Assembly: GCA_023664325.1 (NCBI GenBank)
Contig: JAMPFS010000002.1
Location: forward strand, 92,280-156,279
DNA length: 64,000 bases
Source: Clostridium sp.
Lineage (GTDB): Bacteria > Bacillota > Clostridia > Lachnospirales > Lachnospiraceae
Direction of reading: 5' to 3'
In this document: positions 18,901-26,695 of the stretch, piece by piece
Position numbering within the stretch: the first letter of the stretch is position 1
Layout of the letters: each line of letters begins with the position of its first letter
Translations under genes and position numbers: made by a program
Notes under the pieces: model-generated
The model's database searches: none
What the model was told of the DNA's origin: nothing
Seen by the model: the letters and a program-made list of their open reading frames with translations, nothing else

Positions 18901-19903
18901 CTTGTTCCATCTGCGCAATGGCTGCCTCTAATGCCTGCGCCTGTGCCTGCAGCTCTGCATTTTCCGGATCCATCAATAATCCTGCATCGATCTGCGCTTT
19001 GCCGGCTACAGCAGTCTGATAACCGGTAAGCAGCTCATTTAGCCCCTCTATCGCCTGCTCTAACGCTTTTTTCTGTTCCTTTAGCGTCTTCTCATTTTCT
19101 TCGAGTTCCTTTTGCGCCGCTTTAATCTCATCTTCTGATTTCAATAATTCATACTTGGAAGTTGTAATCTGATTTTCTGCTTTTGCAAACTCCTTGCCTG
19201 CAGTCGCCTGTCCGCTTTTCAGCTGCTGCTGTCCGCTGTTTAACTGGCTCTCGCCATCCGCGATTGCATCTTCTGCCTCTGCAAACTTCTTGTCTAAGGA
19301 TTTTTTCACTTTTTTATTTACAGCATCCACTTTATCCTTCCGGATTACCACCTGGACAGATTCCTCAATCATGCCCATCGGGGTGACAGATGCAACCCCT
19401 GCGACACCCTCAATATCAGGCTGTAGTTCGTTGGAGACATAATCGCTGAGTTCTGCAATGTCCGCTCCATCTTTTTCCACAGCCGTCACTGCCACCGGCA
19501 TCATATTCGGGTTTATTTTTAAAATGAGTGGATTCCCGACGGTATCATCAAAATATCCGGTAATCTGGTCAAGGCTTTCCCGCATATCCACTGTTGCAGT
19601 ATCCATATTTGTATCCTGGTTAAATTCGAGGATAACCATGGAATAGTTTTCCGCTGAAATCGAATTAATCTCTTTAATATTATCAATGGTTGCAATAGAC
19701 TGTTCGATCGGTTTTGTGACACCGTTCTCCACCGTCTCCGGGCTCGCGCCGGGATAAGTTGTCATAATAATCGCATATGGAAATTCCATATCCGGCAGCA
19801 AATCCACAGTCATCTTGGTGTATGCCACTATACCTAAAATAATGACCAGTACGATTCCCACAACAACCGTATATGCTTTCTTAACACTGAATTTTGAAAT
19901 CAT
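15950..19903 (-). CDS. RND-family efflux permease with large coiled-coil insert
   Basis: At 1,317 residues it is about 250 longer than AcrB-type pumps. The N-terminal membrane helix (residues 9-29) leads into the first porter domain. Residues about 198-448 are a Glu/Lys/Gln/Ala-rich region with heptad-like character (repeated LNSGQQQLKSG, LKEQKKALE, LTQGEATLKEQK), interrupted by a short loop rich in Asp/Gly/Pro. Porter sequence resumes at NIITIDTIKGIL. Two sets of membrane helices follow, the first with SVVFAIVLMYFSG and GMLVDNSIVVIENI and the second with VMLAGIIVNNGIVFVDSI. The family exports lipids, drugs or peptides using the proton gradient. No membrane fusion protein or outer channel is encoded nearby, as expected for a Gram-positive cell. 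GGAGG is 5 nt before the ATG. A lipoprotein gene ends 17 bp upstream and may be a partner. Confidence 0.93.
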   Translation of the reverse strand: MISKFSVKKAYTVVVGIVLVIILGIVAYTKMTVDLLPDMEFPYAIIMTTYPGASPETVENGVTKPIEQSIATIDNIKEINSISAENYSMVILEFNQDTNMDTATVDMRESLDQITGYFDDTVGNPLILKINPNMMPVAVTAVEKDGADIAELSDYVSNELQPDIEGVAGVASVTPMGMIEESVQVVIRKDKVDAVNKKVKKSLDKKFAEAEDAIADGESQLNSGQQQLKSGQATAGKEFAKAENQITTSKYELLKSEDEIKAAQKELEENEKTLKEQKKALEQAIEGLNELLTGYQTAVAGKAQIDAGLLMDPENAELQAQAQALEAAIAQMEQGLANMKDADGKALTGTDGNPLTFDTLPAYIQSLQTALTQIKSGLKEIEKGKKQLASALKKITSGKTQLDEGYVSLKEKEAETQSQMNQAQAELTQGEATLKEQKNALEDAKDAAYDGADMQNIITIDTIKGILTAQNFDYPAGYVTEDDVEYLIRVGEKFDDVEALSDFVLLDLGMDGVDPIKLSDVADVFIQSNEDSIYTRLNKNPGIILSIAKQNEHSTKAVADSLKQKFEEIEKEDETVHFSTLMDQGMYIDLIANSVLSNLLYGAVLAILILLCFLKDLRPTGIIAVSIPVSVVFAIVLMYFSGVTLNVISLSGLALGVGMLVDNSIVVIENIYRLRKDGYSVREAAIEGASQVVGAITASTLTTVCVFLPIVFTSGITRQLFKDMGLTIAYSLLASLIIAITFVPMVASKTFDRVSEKENKLISRISEVYVKWLPNALDHKAVVLVIALALFIISMGLSLSKGFSFFPDMDSTQMSMSLTMPEGTKTLEETAQMSDRVIDAVSEIEDIKTIGAMLSGGSMSMLGLGSNDSIDSVSYYIECKEDKKLSNEEIANLITEKTKDFDCEISVTASTMDMSAITSSGISIQIKGKELDKLEELAVQIGEQLENVDGLTEIDNGLEDATPEYRVIVDKDKAAKYGLTVAQVYQKIQGVLAEASSATTLATDSKDYSVYVKDEEEEEYTLDDIENLTIEGKEGEETKKIKIKKIAEVEDTRSLSAIQRNNQTRYITVTGQVEDGYTVTDVSNRVEKELEDVSLPAGYSIEYAGENETVMEAMGQIMLMMVLAIAFMYLIMVAQFQSLKSPFIVMFTIPLAFTGGFAALYITGNDVSIIAMVGMVMLAGIIVNNGIVFVDSINQLREEGMETREAIIVTGKNRLRPITMTALTTILGLSTMALGVGMGADMAQPMALVTIGGLIYGTLLTLIVVPCIYEIFNRKKAGKGRNDSPLLEGDGSLPENEDTLFVEVTENSVFTEEAEHE

Positions 19904-19919
19904 AATATCCTCCTTTTAT

Positions 19920-20858
19920 CTATTCCATAACCTCACTGCCAACCGGGGCTGGATGTTTAAATGCCGTTGGGAACGTTGCTATTTCCAGCATATATGCAAT
20001 TTCAACTTTACCATAAGATAGTTTGTCCTTTTCTTTTTCTACATGTGTGCTATCATAGTAAACTGTTACATTCCGGTACTCCGGCTGTTCCCCGTCAATC
20101 GTAAGATTGATATTTATACAGTGGTTGGATCGGTATAGAAAACTGGTTTCTTTTAATTTATCACCATAAGATGCTTTTATCTCATCTAACAGTTCCCCTG
20201 CGCCTTCAAATTCCAAAAACTGCTCTTCACTGATCGGTATGGCTCCGTATTCCCGGAAACCGTCATCCATCAGATAATATAGATAATAAGTACAATATTT
20301 TTCTCCCTTTTTATCACTGAAAATACGAAATTCCAGTTCACCTTTTTCATTTTGCAGCAGATATCCGCATCCTGATATATCCGGTTCTATCACTTTGTTG
20401 TTATTATCCACGCTATACAAAAAAGTGACCGGGATTCCCTGTCTTACATGCTGTATCATCGCATAATCCTTTGTCCGGTAGCTTAACAGATCGGTCTGCA
20501 CCTCATCGATCTGCTCGATTCCTTCCTCCACAAGCTCACAGCCTTCTGAGGTCATATACCAGATTGTGTAATCCTCTTCCTTTGTCAAAACAAAAGCCTC
20601 ATGTATACCATCTTTATTGTAATCATCATACAGGAAACTTATCATTTCCTCATTGCTCACGGCCTCAAACATTGTGAGTAAGTCTCCCCTCGAAAAGTCT
20701 GCCTGCTTTTCACTCTGTTCTTCCGTTTCATCCTGCAATTCCAGTGTGATTTCTGCCTGATTTTCACTCTTTTGCTCTGTCTTTACAATCGAACAGCCGC
20801 TAAGCCAGACTATAAACACACTGCATAACAGAAACCATCTCTTCTCTTTTTTCTGCAT
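19920..20858 (-). CDS. putative lipoprotein, unknown function
   Basis: The product is 312 residues with a typical lipoprotein signal: positive start (MQKKEKR), hydrophobic core and lipobox LSGC at about residues 19-22. An acidic, Glu/Gln-rich linker follows. The DYNKDGIHEAFVLT stretch resembles a calcium-binding DxNxDGxxE loop, as found in FG-GAP or dockerin-like repeats. The rest is mixed alpha/beta without a motif I recognise. GGAG lies 6 nt before the ATG. Seventeen bases separate its stop from the RND permease start, so the two are probably cotranscribed and the lipoprotein may serve as an extracellular partner; that is inference. Confidence 0.75.
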   Translation of the reverse strand: MQKKEKRWFLLCSVFIVWLSGCSIVKTEQKSENQAEITLELQDETEEQSEKQADFSRGDLLTMFEAVSNEEMISFLYDDYNKDGIHEAFVLTKEEDYTIWYMTSEGCELVEEGIEQIDEVQTDLLSYRTKDYAMIQHVRQGIPVTFLYSVDNNNKVIEPDISGCGYLLQNEKGELEFRIFSDKKGEKYCTYYLYYLMDDGFREYGAIPISEEQFLEFEGAGELLDEIKASYGDKLKETSFLYRSNHCININLTIDGEQPEYRNVTVYYDSTHVEKEKDKLSYGKVEIAYMLEIATFPTAFKHPAPVGSEVME

Positions 20859-20894
20859 AACCTGCTCCGTTCCTGCCGTATACTTCTTATTTTC

Positions 20895-21527
20895 CTAAAA
20901 CTTCTGTACCGTAAACACAGCATCTTTCTTTGTAAACTTTGCTCTCGCTGCGGTTGCCTCTGTCAACGCCTTCTCAATTCTTTCCACATCATCAATATAT
21001 ATTTCCGTTTGCAAAACTACGTCCTCACCATATTCACTATCCAAGACCGCAATGTTCTCATTTCCCAGCAGATATTGGATCTTTCCCAAATCCGTATAGC
21101 CTGCCGTAATGGAAAATGGTACCATAAAACGCTTCCTGACAATTTGGGCAGCTTCCACCGCCGCCTTCGCTGCATCCGTATATGCGCGAACCAGTCCCCC
21201 CGTGCCGAGCAGTGTTCCGCCAAAATATCTGGTTACGACAATACATATGTTGCAAAGCTCCTTTCCGGTAATCACCTCTAAAATCGGTTTTCCCGCTGTT
21301 CCCCCCGGCTCACCATCATCGGAAAACCGCAAAAGCGGCTGCTGTTCGCCAATCACATAGGCATAGCAGTTATGCCTTGCATCATAATGCTTTTTTTTGA
21401 TTTCATTCACAAAGGAAAGCGCTTCTTCCTCAGTCTCCGCATGCCGGACATACCCAATAAACCTTGATTTCTTTTCCACAATCTCACCGGTACTATCCTC
21501 TATAATTGTAGCATATTCCTTGATCAT
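20895..21527 (-). CDS. yigZ: YigZ/IMPACT family protein
   Basis: This 210-residue protein has an N-terminal UPF0029 (Impact) domain, recognisable by SRFIGYVRHAETEEEALSF, ARHNCYAYVIG, DDGEPGGTAGKPIL and VTRYFGGTLLGTGGLVRAY, and a C-terminal DUF1949 ferredoxin-like domain. The family is widespread and linked to translation or stress control, but the biochemical role is not settled. Its ATG overlaps the MarR gene stop by 4 bp (ATGA), so the two are translationally coupled. Confidence 0.93.
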   Translation of the reverse strand: MIKEYATIIEDSTGEIVEKKSRFIGYVRHAETEEEALSFVNEIKKKHYDARHNCYAYVIGEQQPLLRFSDDGEPGGTAGKPILEVITGKELCNICIVVTRYFGGTLLGTGGLVRAYTDAAKAAVEAAQIVRKRFMVPFSITAGYTDLGKIQYLLGNENIAVLDSEYGEDVVLQTEIYIDDVERIEKALTEATAARAKFTKKDAVFTVQKF

Positions 21528-21949
21528 TTTCGTATTTCCCCATGTTCCACAATTTTATGTAAGATCCGCTGCAATGCGAGTGTATCCTCCTCTCCCAATG
21601 ACAAAAGGAAAACAGCAATCTCATTGATTCCCTCCTCATACCGGCGGATAACCTCCTCATGCCCCGTCTCTGTTATATGTACCAGGACTTTCCGTTTATC
21701 CCGTGGATCCGGTTTGCGCCGGGCATAGCCCTTCTTCTCCAATGCGTTAAGGACAGCCGCAATTCTCGAAGATACCACACAGGATGCCTCCGATAATTCC
21801 CCCGCCGTTGCGCCATCATGCACAAAATGAAGATATCCTAAAATAGCCATCTCACCTTTGGAAATATCACTCATATGTTGAATGGTGACATGCTTGCTAA
21901 GCCTTGCCATATTTTTAAAAATGTCTTCTGCGCTCTGTCTGTAATCCAT
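21524..21949 (-). CDS. MarR-family transcriptional regulator
   Basis: This 141-residue winged-helix regulator has the helix-turn-helix around ATAGELSEASCVVSSRIAAVLNALEKKGYARRK, and the wing carries the usual DPRDKRKVLVHIT signature. The start is taken at the ATG at 21949 with GAGG 6 nt upstream, rather than the in-frame TTG at 21961. It is followed by yigZ with a 4-bp overlap and transcribed from a near-consensus promoter at 21982-22011. The AT-rich palindromic sequence around the -10 box could be its own operator. Targets may include the divergent PBP gene, which is inference. Confidence 0.9.
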   Translation of the reverse strand: MDYRQSAEDIFKNMARLSKHVTIQHMSDISKGEMAILGYLHFVHDGATAGELSEASCVVSSRIAAVLNALEKKGYARRKPDPRDKRKVLVHITETGHEEVIRRYEEGINEIAVFLLSLGEEDTLALQRILHKIVEHGEIRK

Positions 21950-21981
21950 ACTCCACCTCAATTTATTTCACACCGTGAGAT

Positions 21982-22011
21982 ATTATATATCATATTGCCT
22001 ATGCCTGTCAA
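21982..22011 (-). promoter_or_regulatory. consensus sigma-A promoter for marR-yigZ
   Basis: Minus strand: TTGACA-N18-TATAAT, both boxes perfect, about 33 bp before the marR ATG. The -10 box is embedded in the AT-rich inverted sequence GATATTATATATCATAT (plus strand), a possible MarR site. Confidence 0.7.
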
Positions 22012-22076
22012 CACAATTCGATGATTCAGAAGTTCGGATAGTTTTATGATTAAATATGGTAATTTTTGTCTATATT

Positions 22077-22085
22077 TGATATAAT
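22077..22085 (+). promoter_or_regulatory. extended -10 promoter for the PBP gene
   Basis: TGATATAAT (extended -10 TG plus TATAAT) lies 30 bp before the PBP ATG. There is no convincing -35 box. Confidence 0.45.
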
Positions 22086-22115
22086 AGTTTAATTGTTAAC
22101 GTCAGGAGGCAATTT

Positions 22116-25085
22116 ATGAATTATTCAAAAAGAAATATACAAAAGAAACAAAAAAAACTCGTCTCAAAACATACAAAGAATAAAAAGAAGATTTCTTATA
22201 TACTGTACAAATGCTTTCTCTTCGCATTTATATTCTGTATTGTCTCAGGTGTCGGCGCCGGAATCGGCATGTTCACCTCTATTATTGACAAAGCGCCGGA
22301 TATTACAAACATTAAAGACAGTGTACAGTTAGAGGGTTTTCAAACGACCATTTATAATCAGGATGGCAAAGAACTTACAACACTCTCCACAGCGAACTCA
22401 AACCGCGTATACGTGGAATACAATGATATTCCGGAAAATTTAATCAATGCGTTTATTGCAATTGAGGACGAGCGTTTTTGGGAGCATAATGGCGTCGATG
22501 CCAGAGGTATTTTGCGCGCATTTTTTGTCGGTTTAAAAAACCGGAATTTTTCAGAAGGCGCTTCCACCATTACCCAGCAGCTCATCAAAAACCAGATTTT
22601 CAATGTCGGTCTTAATGAATCAACCTTTATGGATTCCTTAAGACGTAAGATTCAGGAACAGTACTTAGCCATTGAATTAGAGAAACAGATTGATAAAAAG
22701 GATATTTTGGAATTATACTTAAATGCAATTTACTTAGGGCAGGGAGCCAACGGAATCCAGACTGCTTCCGAGGTGTACTTCGGAAAAGAAAATTTAAACG
22801 ACCTGACACTTTCCGAGTGTGCCGTCATTGCCGCCATCACACAGAACCCATCCGGATATGATCCCGCTGTCTATCCGGAGAAAAATCAATCCCGTAAGAA
22901 TACGGTGCTGCAAAAAATGTTAGAGCAGGAGATGATCAGCCAGAGTGAATATGATATAGCAATCGCAGACAATGTATATGCCAATATTTCCCTGAATAAA
23001 AACGATGATTCCACCGCTGCCAAATCCTATAACTCTTATTATATTGATGCAGTCATTAACTCCCTGACCGACCAATTAGTGAACGAATTAGGATACAGCG
23101 AGACCCAGGCATACAACTTAATTTATGCCGGTGGTTTAAGCATCTATATTAATCAGGATGCCGCCATCCAGCAGATTTGTGATGAACAGATTAACAATCC
23201 GGATAACTATCCGGCTGGAACAAGCGTAGCCCTTAATTATGCATTAACCCTGTCCGATCAGAAAACCGGTGAATTATATAATTATTCCAGCAATCACCTG
23301 CTTGCCTATTATCAGGAAAAAACACAGAATCCGAAATATAACCTGATCTACTCAAGTGAAGATACGGCAAGGGCTGCTGCCGATGAATATAAGGCGGCTA
23401 CGATAGAGAAGACAGGATATATCGAATATGCGGAATCCTTTTCCACAACCATACAGCCTCAGGCATCTTTTGTAGTGATTGACCAGGCAACCGGCTATAT
23501 CAAAGCCATATGCGGCGGCCGTGGTGAAAAAAACGGCAACCTGACATTAGACCGTGCCACGGACTCCAAACGCCAGCCGGGTTCCACCTTCAAGGTATTA
23601 GCTGCATATGTTCCGGCACTCGATACAGCCGGAAAGACCCTTGCCACCAGTTATGAGGATGAGGAAACCAATTACAGTAACGGCACCCCAATTAAAAACT
23701 GGTATGCCGGTTACCGGGGAACCCAGACCATCCGCACAGCAATCAAGGATTCCATGAATATCATTACGGTAAAGTGCTTTCAGGATGTCACGCCACAGGT
23801 CGGCTACGATTATCTGTGCCATATGGGGATTTCGACCCTGAAAAATGGTGAAACTTCCACGAACGGCATTGCAGAAAATGACATCAATGAATCCATGTGT
23901 CTCGGCGGCTTAACGGAAGGCGTTACCAATTTGGAGCTGACTGCCGCTTATGCCTCGATTGCCAACAGCGGCACCTATGTGGAACCCACTTTTTATTCCA
24001 AAGTGTTAGACCATGATGGGAATGTCCTGATTGACAATGAACCGGATACAAAACGTGTCATGAAAGAAACAACTGCCTGGCTCATCAACAATGCCATGCA
24101 GGATGTTGTAACTTCCGGTACCGGCAGGGTTGCGCGCCTTTCCAGCGGCATGGTAGCAGCCGGAAAAACCGGAACCACTTCCAGCAACTACGACTACTGG
24201 TTCTGTGGTTCTACTCCATACTATACAGCCGGTGTCTGGATGGGATATGATTCCAATACGGATTTTTCCAACTCCGATCTCCATAAAGCAATCTGGCGCA
24301 AAATTATGGACGGCATTGTCGAAATGGAAGGTCAGGATACTTCCGCTACTTTTAAAAAACCCGATGGCATTGTTACGGCAAAGGTGTGTGCAACATCCGG
24401 AATGATTCCTGTTGAGGGGCAGTGCAAATCAACCATAACCGAATATTTTGCCAAAGACACCGTACCGACCAAAACCTGTGAGATACACCAGACCGTTACC
24501 CTTTGTGATGAAAGCCATGTGAAGGCAACAAAATACTGCGAAGAAACAACCACCTACCACTACACAGTGGATGATGATGGCAATGTGACATTGGAAGATG
24601 CCGATTTCGTGCCGGAAGATGATTTTATGGAAAAAACCTGTCCGATTCATACAAAAGATAGTGTCAAAAAAGCGAAGAAGGAACAGGATACTTCCGAACA
24701 GGAAGAATTTTTCGAGACCTATACCATCTCTACCGTTGTAGAGGGCGGCGGCAGCATTTCCGGACCGACTTCCGCAAAAAGGGGAGAAACGATCACCTTA
24801 TCCTTTATACCAAATGACGGATTTGTCATCTCGAATGTAACGGTTGACGGTGTGGCGAAAGGCGCAGTCACCTCCTATACATTTGAAAAGATCAGCAATG
24901 ACCATACGGTGGTAGTGACCTTTATCTCCAATGGGGACGAGTCATCACCTCCCGATTCAAATGGGCAAAGCGAAGATATGTACGGTATCAGGCAGCATAC
25001 TCCAATCCGGCTGTGCCAGGTCTGGCACAACCGGAAGGCTGCCAAAACCAGTCAACTATTTCGTCATTTTAGGCTGGAATATTAG
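22116..25085 (+). CDS. class A penicillin-binding protein (transglycosylase/transpeptidase, PBP1A type)
   Basis: The frame codes for 989 residues. A basic cytoplasmic tail and one membrane helix (residues 29-55) are followed by the GT51 domain (catalytic Glu in IAIEDERFWEHNG near residue 117; GASTITQQLIKN; YLNAIYLGQGANGIQTAS). The transpeptidase domain has STFK at about 490-493, SMN at 546-548 and KTGT at 684-687. It polymerises and crosslinks peptidoglycan outside the membrane. Beyond the usual end there is a Cys-rich section (CATSGMIPVEGQC, CEIHQTVTLC, KYCEETTTYHY) and a glycine-bounded module (GGGSISGPTSAKRGETITL...VVVTFIS) resembling InlB-type B-repeats. The last 35 residues read unlike a wall-protein tail and overlap spoVAE on the other strand; another frame of the same bases gives a more natural tail (see findings). 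GGAGG lies upstream of the ATG. Confidence 0.95.
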   Translation: MNYSKRNIQKKQKKLVSKHTKNKKKISYILYKCFLFAFIFCIVSGVGAGIGMFTSIIDKAPDITNIKDSVQLEGFQTTIYNQDGKELTTLSTANSNRVYVEYNDIPENLINAFIAIEDERFWEHNGVDARGILRAFFVGLKNRNFSEGASTITQQLIKNQIFNVGLNESTFMDSLRRKIQEQYLAIELEKQIDKKDILELYLNAIYLGQGANGIQTASEVYFGKENLNDLTLSECAVIAAITQNPSGYDPAVYPEKNQSRKNTVLQKMLEQEMISQSEYDIAIADNVYANISLNKNDDSTAAKSYNSYYIDAVINSLTDQLVNELGYSETQAYNLIYAGGLSIYINQDAAIQQICDEQINNPDNYPAGTSVALNYALTLSDQKTGELYNYSSNHLLAYYQEKTQNPKYNLIYSSEDTARAAADEYKAATIEKTGYIEYAESFSTTIQPQASFVVIDQATGYIKAICGGRGEKNGNLTLDRATDSKRQPGSTFKVLAAYVPALDTAGKTLATSYEDEETNYSNGTPIKNWYAGYRGTQTIRTAIKDSMNIITVKCFQDVTPQVGYDYLCHMGISTLKNGETSTNGIAENDINESMCLGGLTEGVTNLELTAAYASIANSGTYVEPTFYSKVLDHDGNVLIDNEPDTKRVMKETTAWLINNAMQDVVTSGTGRVARLSSGMVAAGKTGTTSSNYDYWFCGSTPYYTAGVWMGYDSNTDFSNSDLHKAIWRKIMDGIVEMEGQDTSATFKKPDGIVTAKVCATSGMIPVEGQCKSTITEYFAKDTVPTKTCEIHQTVTLCDESHVKATKYCEETTTYHYTVDDDGNVTLEDADFVPEDDFMEKTCPIHTKDSVKKAKKEQDTSEQEEFFETYTISTVVEGGGSISGPTSAKRGETITLSFIPNDGFVISNVTVDGVAKGAVTSYTFEKISNDHTVVVTFISNGDESSPPDSNGQSEDMYGIRQHTPIRLCQVWHNRKAAKTSQLFRHFRLEY
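25007..25034. repeat. strong inverted repeat inside the PBP 3' end
   Basis: CCGGCTGTGCCAG, GT loop, CTGGCACAACCGG: 12 of 13 pairs. It sits between the convergent PBP and spoVAE stop codons, but no T run follows on either strand, so it is not a classical terminator. Confidence 0.6.
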
Positions 25086-25412
25086 CGATGCAAGATACGC
25101 ATAAATCAGGGCTGCCGATGATCCTACGGCAGCCATTTTAAATCCTCCTCGGAACAATCCGATAAATCCATCCTCGTCAATTGCCTCTTTCACTCCCTTC
25201 CAAAGATTATATCCAAACCCGGTAAGCGGCACAGAAGCCCCACTCCCCGCAAAATCCAGAAAAGGTTCATAGATCTGCAATGCCCCCAGGATCGCTCCTG
25301 CACATACAAGAATTACCATAATTCTGCCCGGCATAAGCTTCGTTTTCTCCATTAGAATTTGCGCACAGACACAGAGCAGTCCGCCAATGACAAATGCTTT
25401 TATATAGTCCAT
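25056..25412 (-). CDS. spoVAE: stage V sporulation protein AE
   Basis: This 118-residue integral membrane protein belongs to the SpoVA dipicolinic acid channel family. Its hydrophobic segments and the signature LTGFGYNLWKGVKEAIDEDGFIGLFRGGF match SpoVAE (the AEb form of Bacillus). It acts in the spore inner membrane in uptake and release of Ca-dipicolinate. GGAGG is 7 nt upstream of the ATG, which lies 17 bp after the spoVAD stop. The usual upstream genes spoVAA-AB-AC are not here but at 38.2-39.9 kb. Confidence 0.95.
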   Translation of the reverse strand: MDYIKAFVIGGLLCVCAQILMEKTKLMPGRIMVILVCAGAILGALQIYEPFLDFAGSGASVPLTGFGYNLWKGVKEAIDEDGFIGLFRGGFKMAAVGSSAALIYAYLASLIFQPKMTK

Positions 25413-25429
25413 TTTGTGTTCCTCCTTTC

Positions 25430-26455
25430 TTATCTTTCCTCTCTCTTTTCAATGACAACCGCATGGGCAATACCGGGAACTGTCTGCCCCTCATTATAAC
25501 TTACCGTGGAAAGCAGCGCTCCTGTCGGTATAAAAAGTATCCTATTAAGCGCTCCCTGTCTCATCTCGTTTAGCAGTTTTCCTGCCAGGGTAACTGCGCT
25601 GCAGCCGCACCCGGAACCACCGGCATGGGTATCCTGCTCTGCATCATCATATATTTCCATTCCACAATCCATGTGTACTCTTGAAATATCATATCCCTGA
25701 TCGAGCATAAGTTTACATAATATTTCTTTCCCTACCCTGCCAAGATCTCCCGTTACAATCTTGTCATAATCCGATGGAGTCCGGTGAAAATCCTTCATAT
25801 GCTGATAGATCACATCTGCTGCTGCTGGCGCCATACATGCCCCCATATTAAGGGAATCCTTCACACCATAATCTACCACTTTTCCCGTTGTAATTCCTGA
25901 AATCTGTGCATCTCCATACTCCTTTGACAGCACAAATGCGCCACAGCCTGTCACTGTCCATGTCGATGACATTGGCCTCTGGTTCCCATATTCGAGCGGA
26001 AAACGAAACTGTTTTTCGGCTCCGCCAAAATGACTTGATGCAATGGACAGCACCGTATCGGCATAGCCCGCATGTACCGTCATGGCTCCTAAAGACAATG
26101 CCTCACCAATGGTGGAGCAGGCTCCATAAAGCCCAAATAACGGAATATTAAAATCCATCAGTCCGAATGTCGTTGCAATCAACTGCCCCAGCAAATCTCC
26201 TGCGAACAGGTATCTCACATCCTCCGTTTTCAGCTTCGCCTTACGCAGCGCCAACAATGAAGTCTCCTTCATTAACTGGCTTTCTCCCTCCTCCCATGAA
26301 TTTTCTCCAAATGCCGGATCCTCCACCACCGCATCAAAAGTATCCTTTAACGGGCCTTCACCCTCCTTCGGTCCCACAATACATGCCGAGGACATAATAT
26401 AGACCGGTTTATCAAACGCAATACTCTGCTTTCCCACTTGCAAGGAAGCATTCAT
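25430..26455 (-). CDS. spoVAD: stage V sporulation protein AD
   Basis: This 341-residue protein has the thiolase/ketoacyl synthase fold of SpoVAD, the soluble dipicolinic acid-binding component of the SpoVA complex. Characteristic parts are KPVYIMSSACIVGPKEGEGPLKD, LFGLYGACSTIGEALSLGAM, RPMSSTWTVTGCGAFVL and AGGSGCGCSAVTL. GGAGG is 7 nt upstream of the ATG. It forms a two-gene unit with spoVAE. I found no clear sporulation-sigma promoter in the 240 bp upstream. Confidence 0.96.
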   Translation of the reverse strand: MNASLQVGKQSIAFDKPVYIMSSACIVGPKEGEGPLKDTFDAVVEDPAFGENSWEEGESQLMKETSLLALRKAKLKTEDVRYLFAGDLLGQLIATTFGLMDFNIPLFGLYGACSTIGEALSLGAMTVHAGYADTVLSIASSHFGGAEKQFRFPLEYGNQRPMSSTWTVTGCGAFVLSKEYGDAQISGITTGKVVDYGVKDSLNMGACMAPAAADVIYQHMKDFHRTPSDYDKIVTGDLGRVGKEILCKLMLDQGYDISRVHMDCGMEIYDDAEQDTHAGGSGCGCSAVTLAGKLLNEMRQGALNRILFIPTGALLSTVSYNEGQTVPGIAHAVVIEKREER

Positions 26456-26564
26456 TTTACCACCTCCATTTTCTGTTAATCATGCGCAAAACGCTTCCTT
26501 CCCAACTGTCCGTTGTGCCATGCAGATAAATCACAGCCGAGTACGTTTTCGCATCTGACAAAAG

Positions 26565-26620
26565 AAGTCTGCCAGAAGCAATTTTTTTATTTTCAAACAT
26601 CTCACTTTTCTGACAGACTT
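26565..26620 (-). terminator. probable terminator after the CbiT-like gene
   Basis: AAGTCTGCCAGAA pairs with TTCTGACAGACTT (12 of 13) across a 30-nt AT-rich loop. On the minus strand it is followed by CTTTTGTC. It lies 76 bp past the gene stop and upstream of spoVAD. Confidence 0.45.
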
Positions 26621-26695
26621 TTCCTCAATCTTATTATTCAATTTTCATTTGCTTTTTATGCAAAAATTCTTCAAAAGGCATTTACGTTATAAAAC

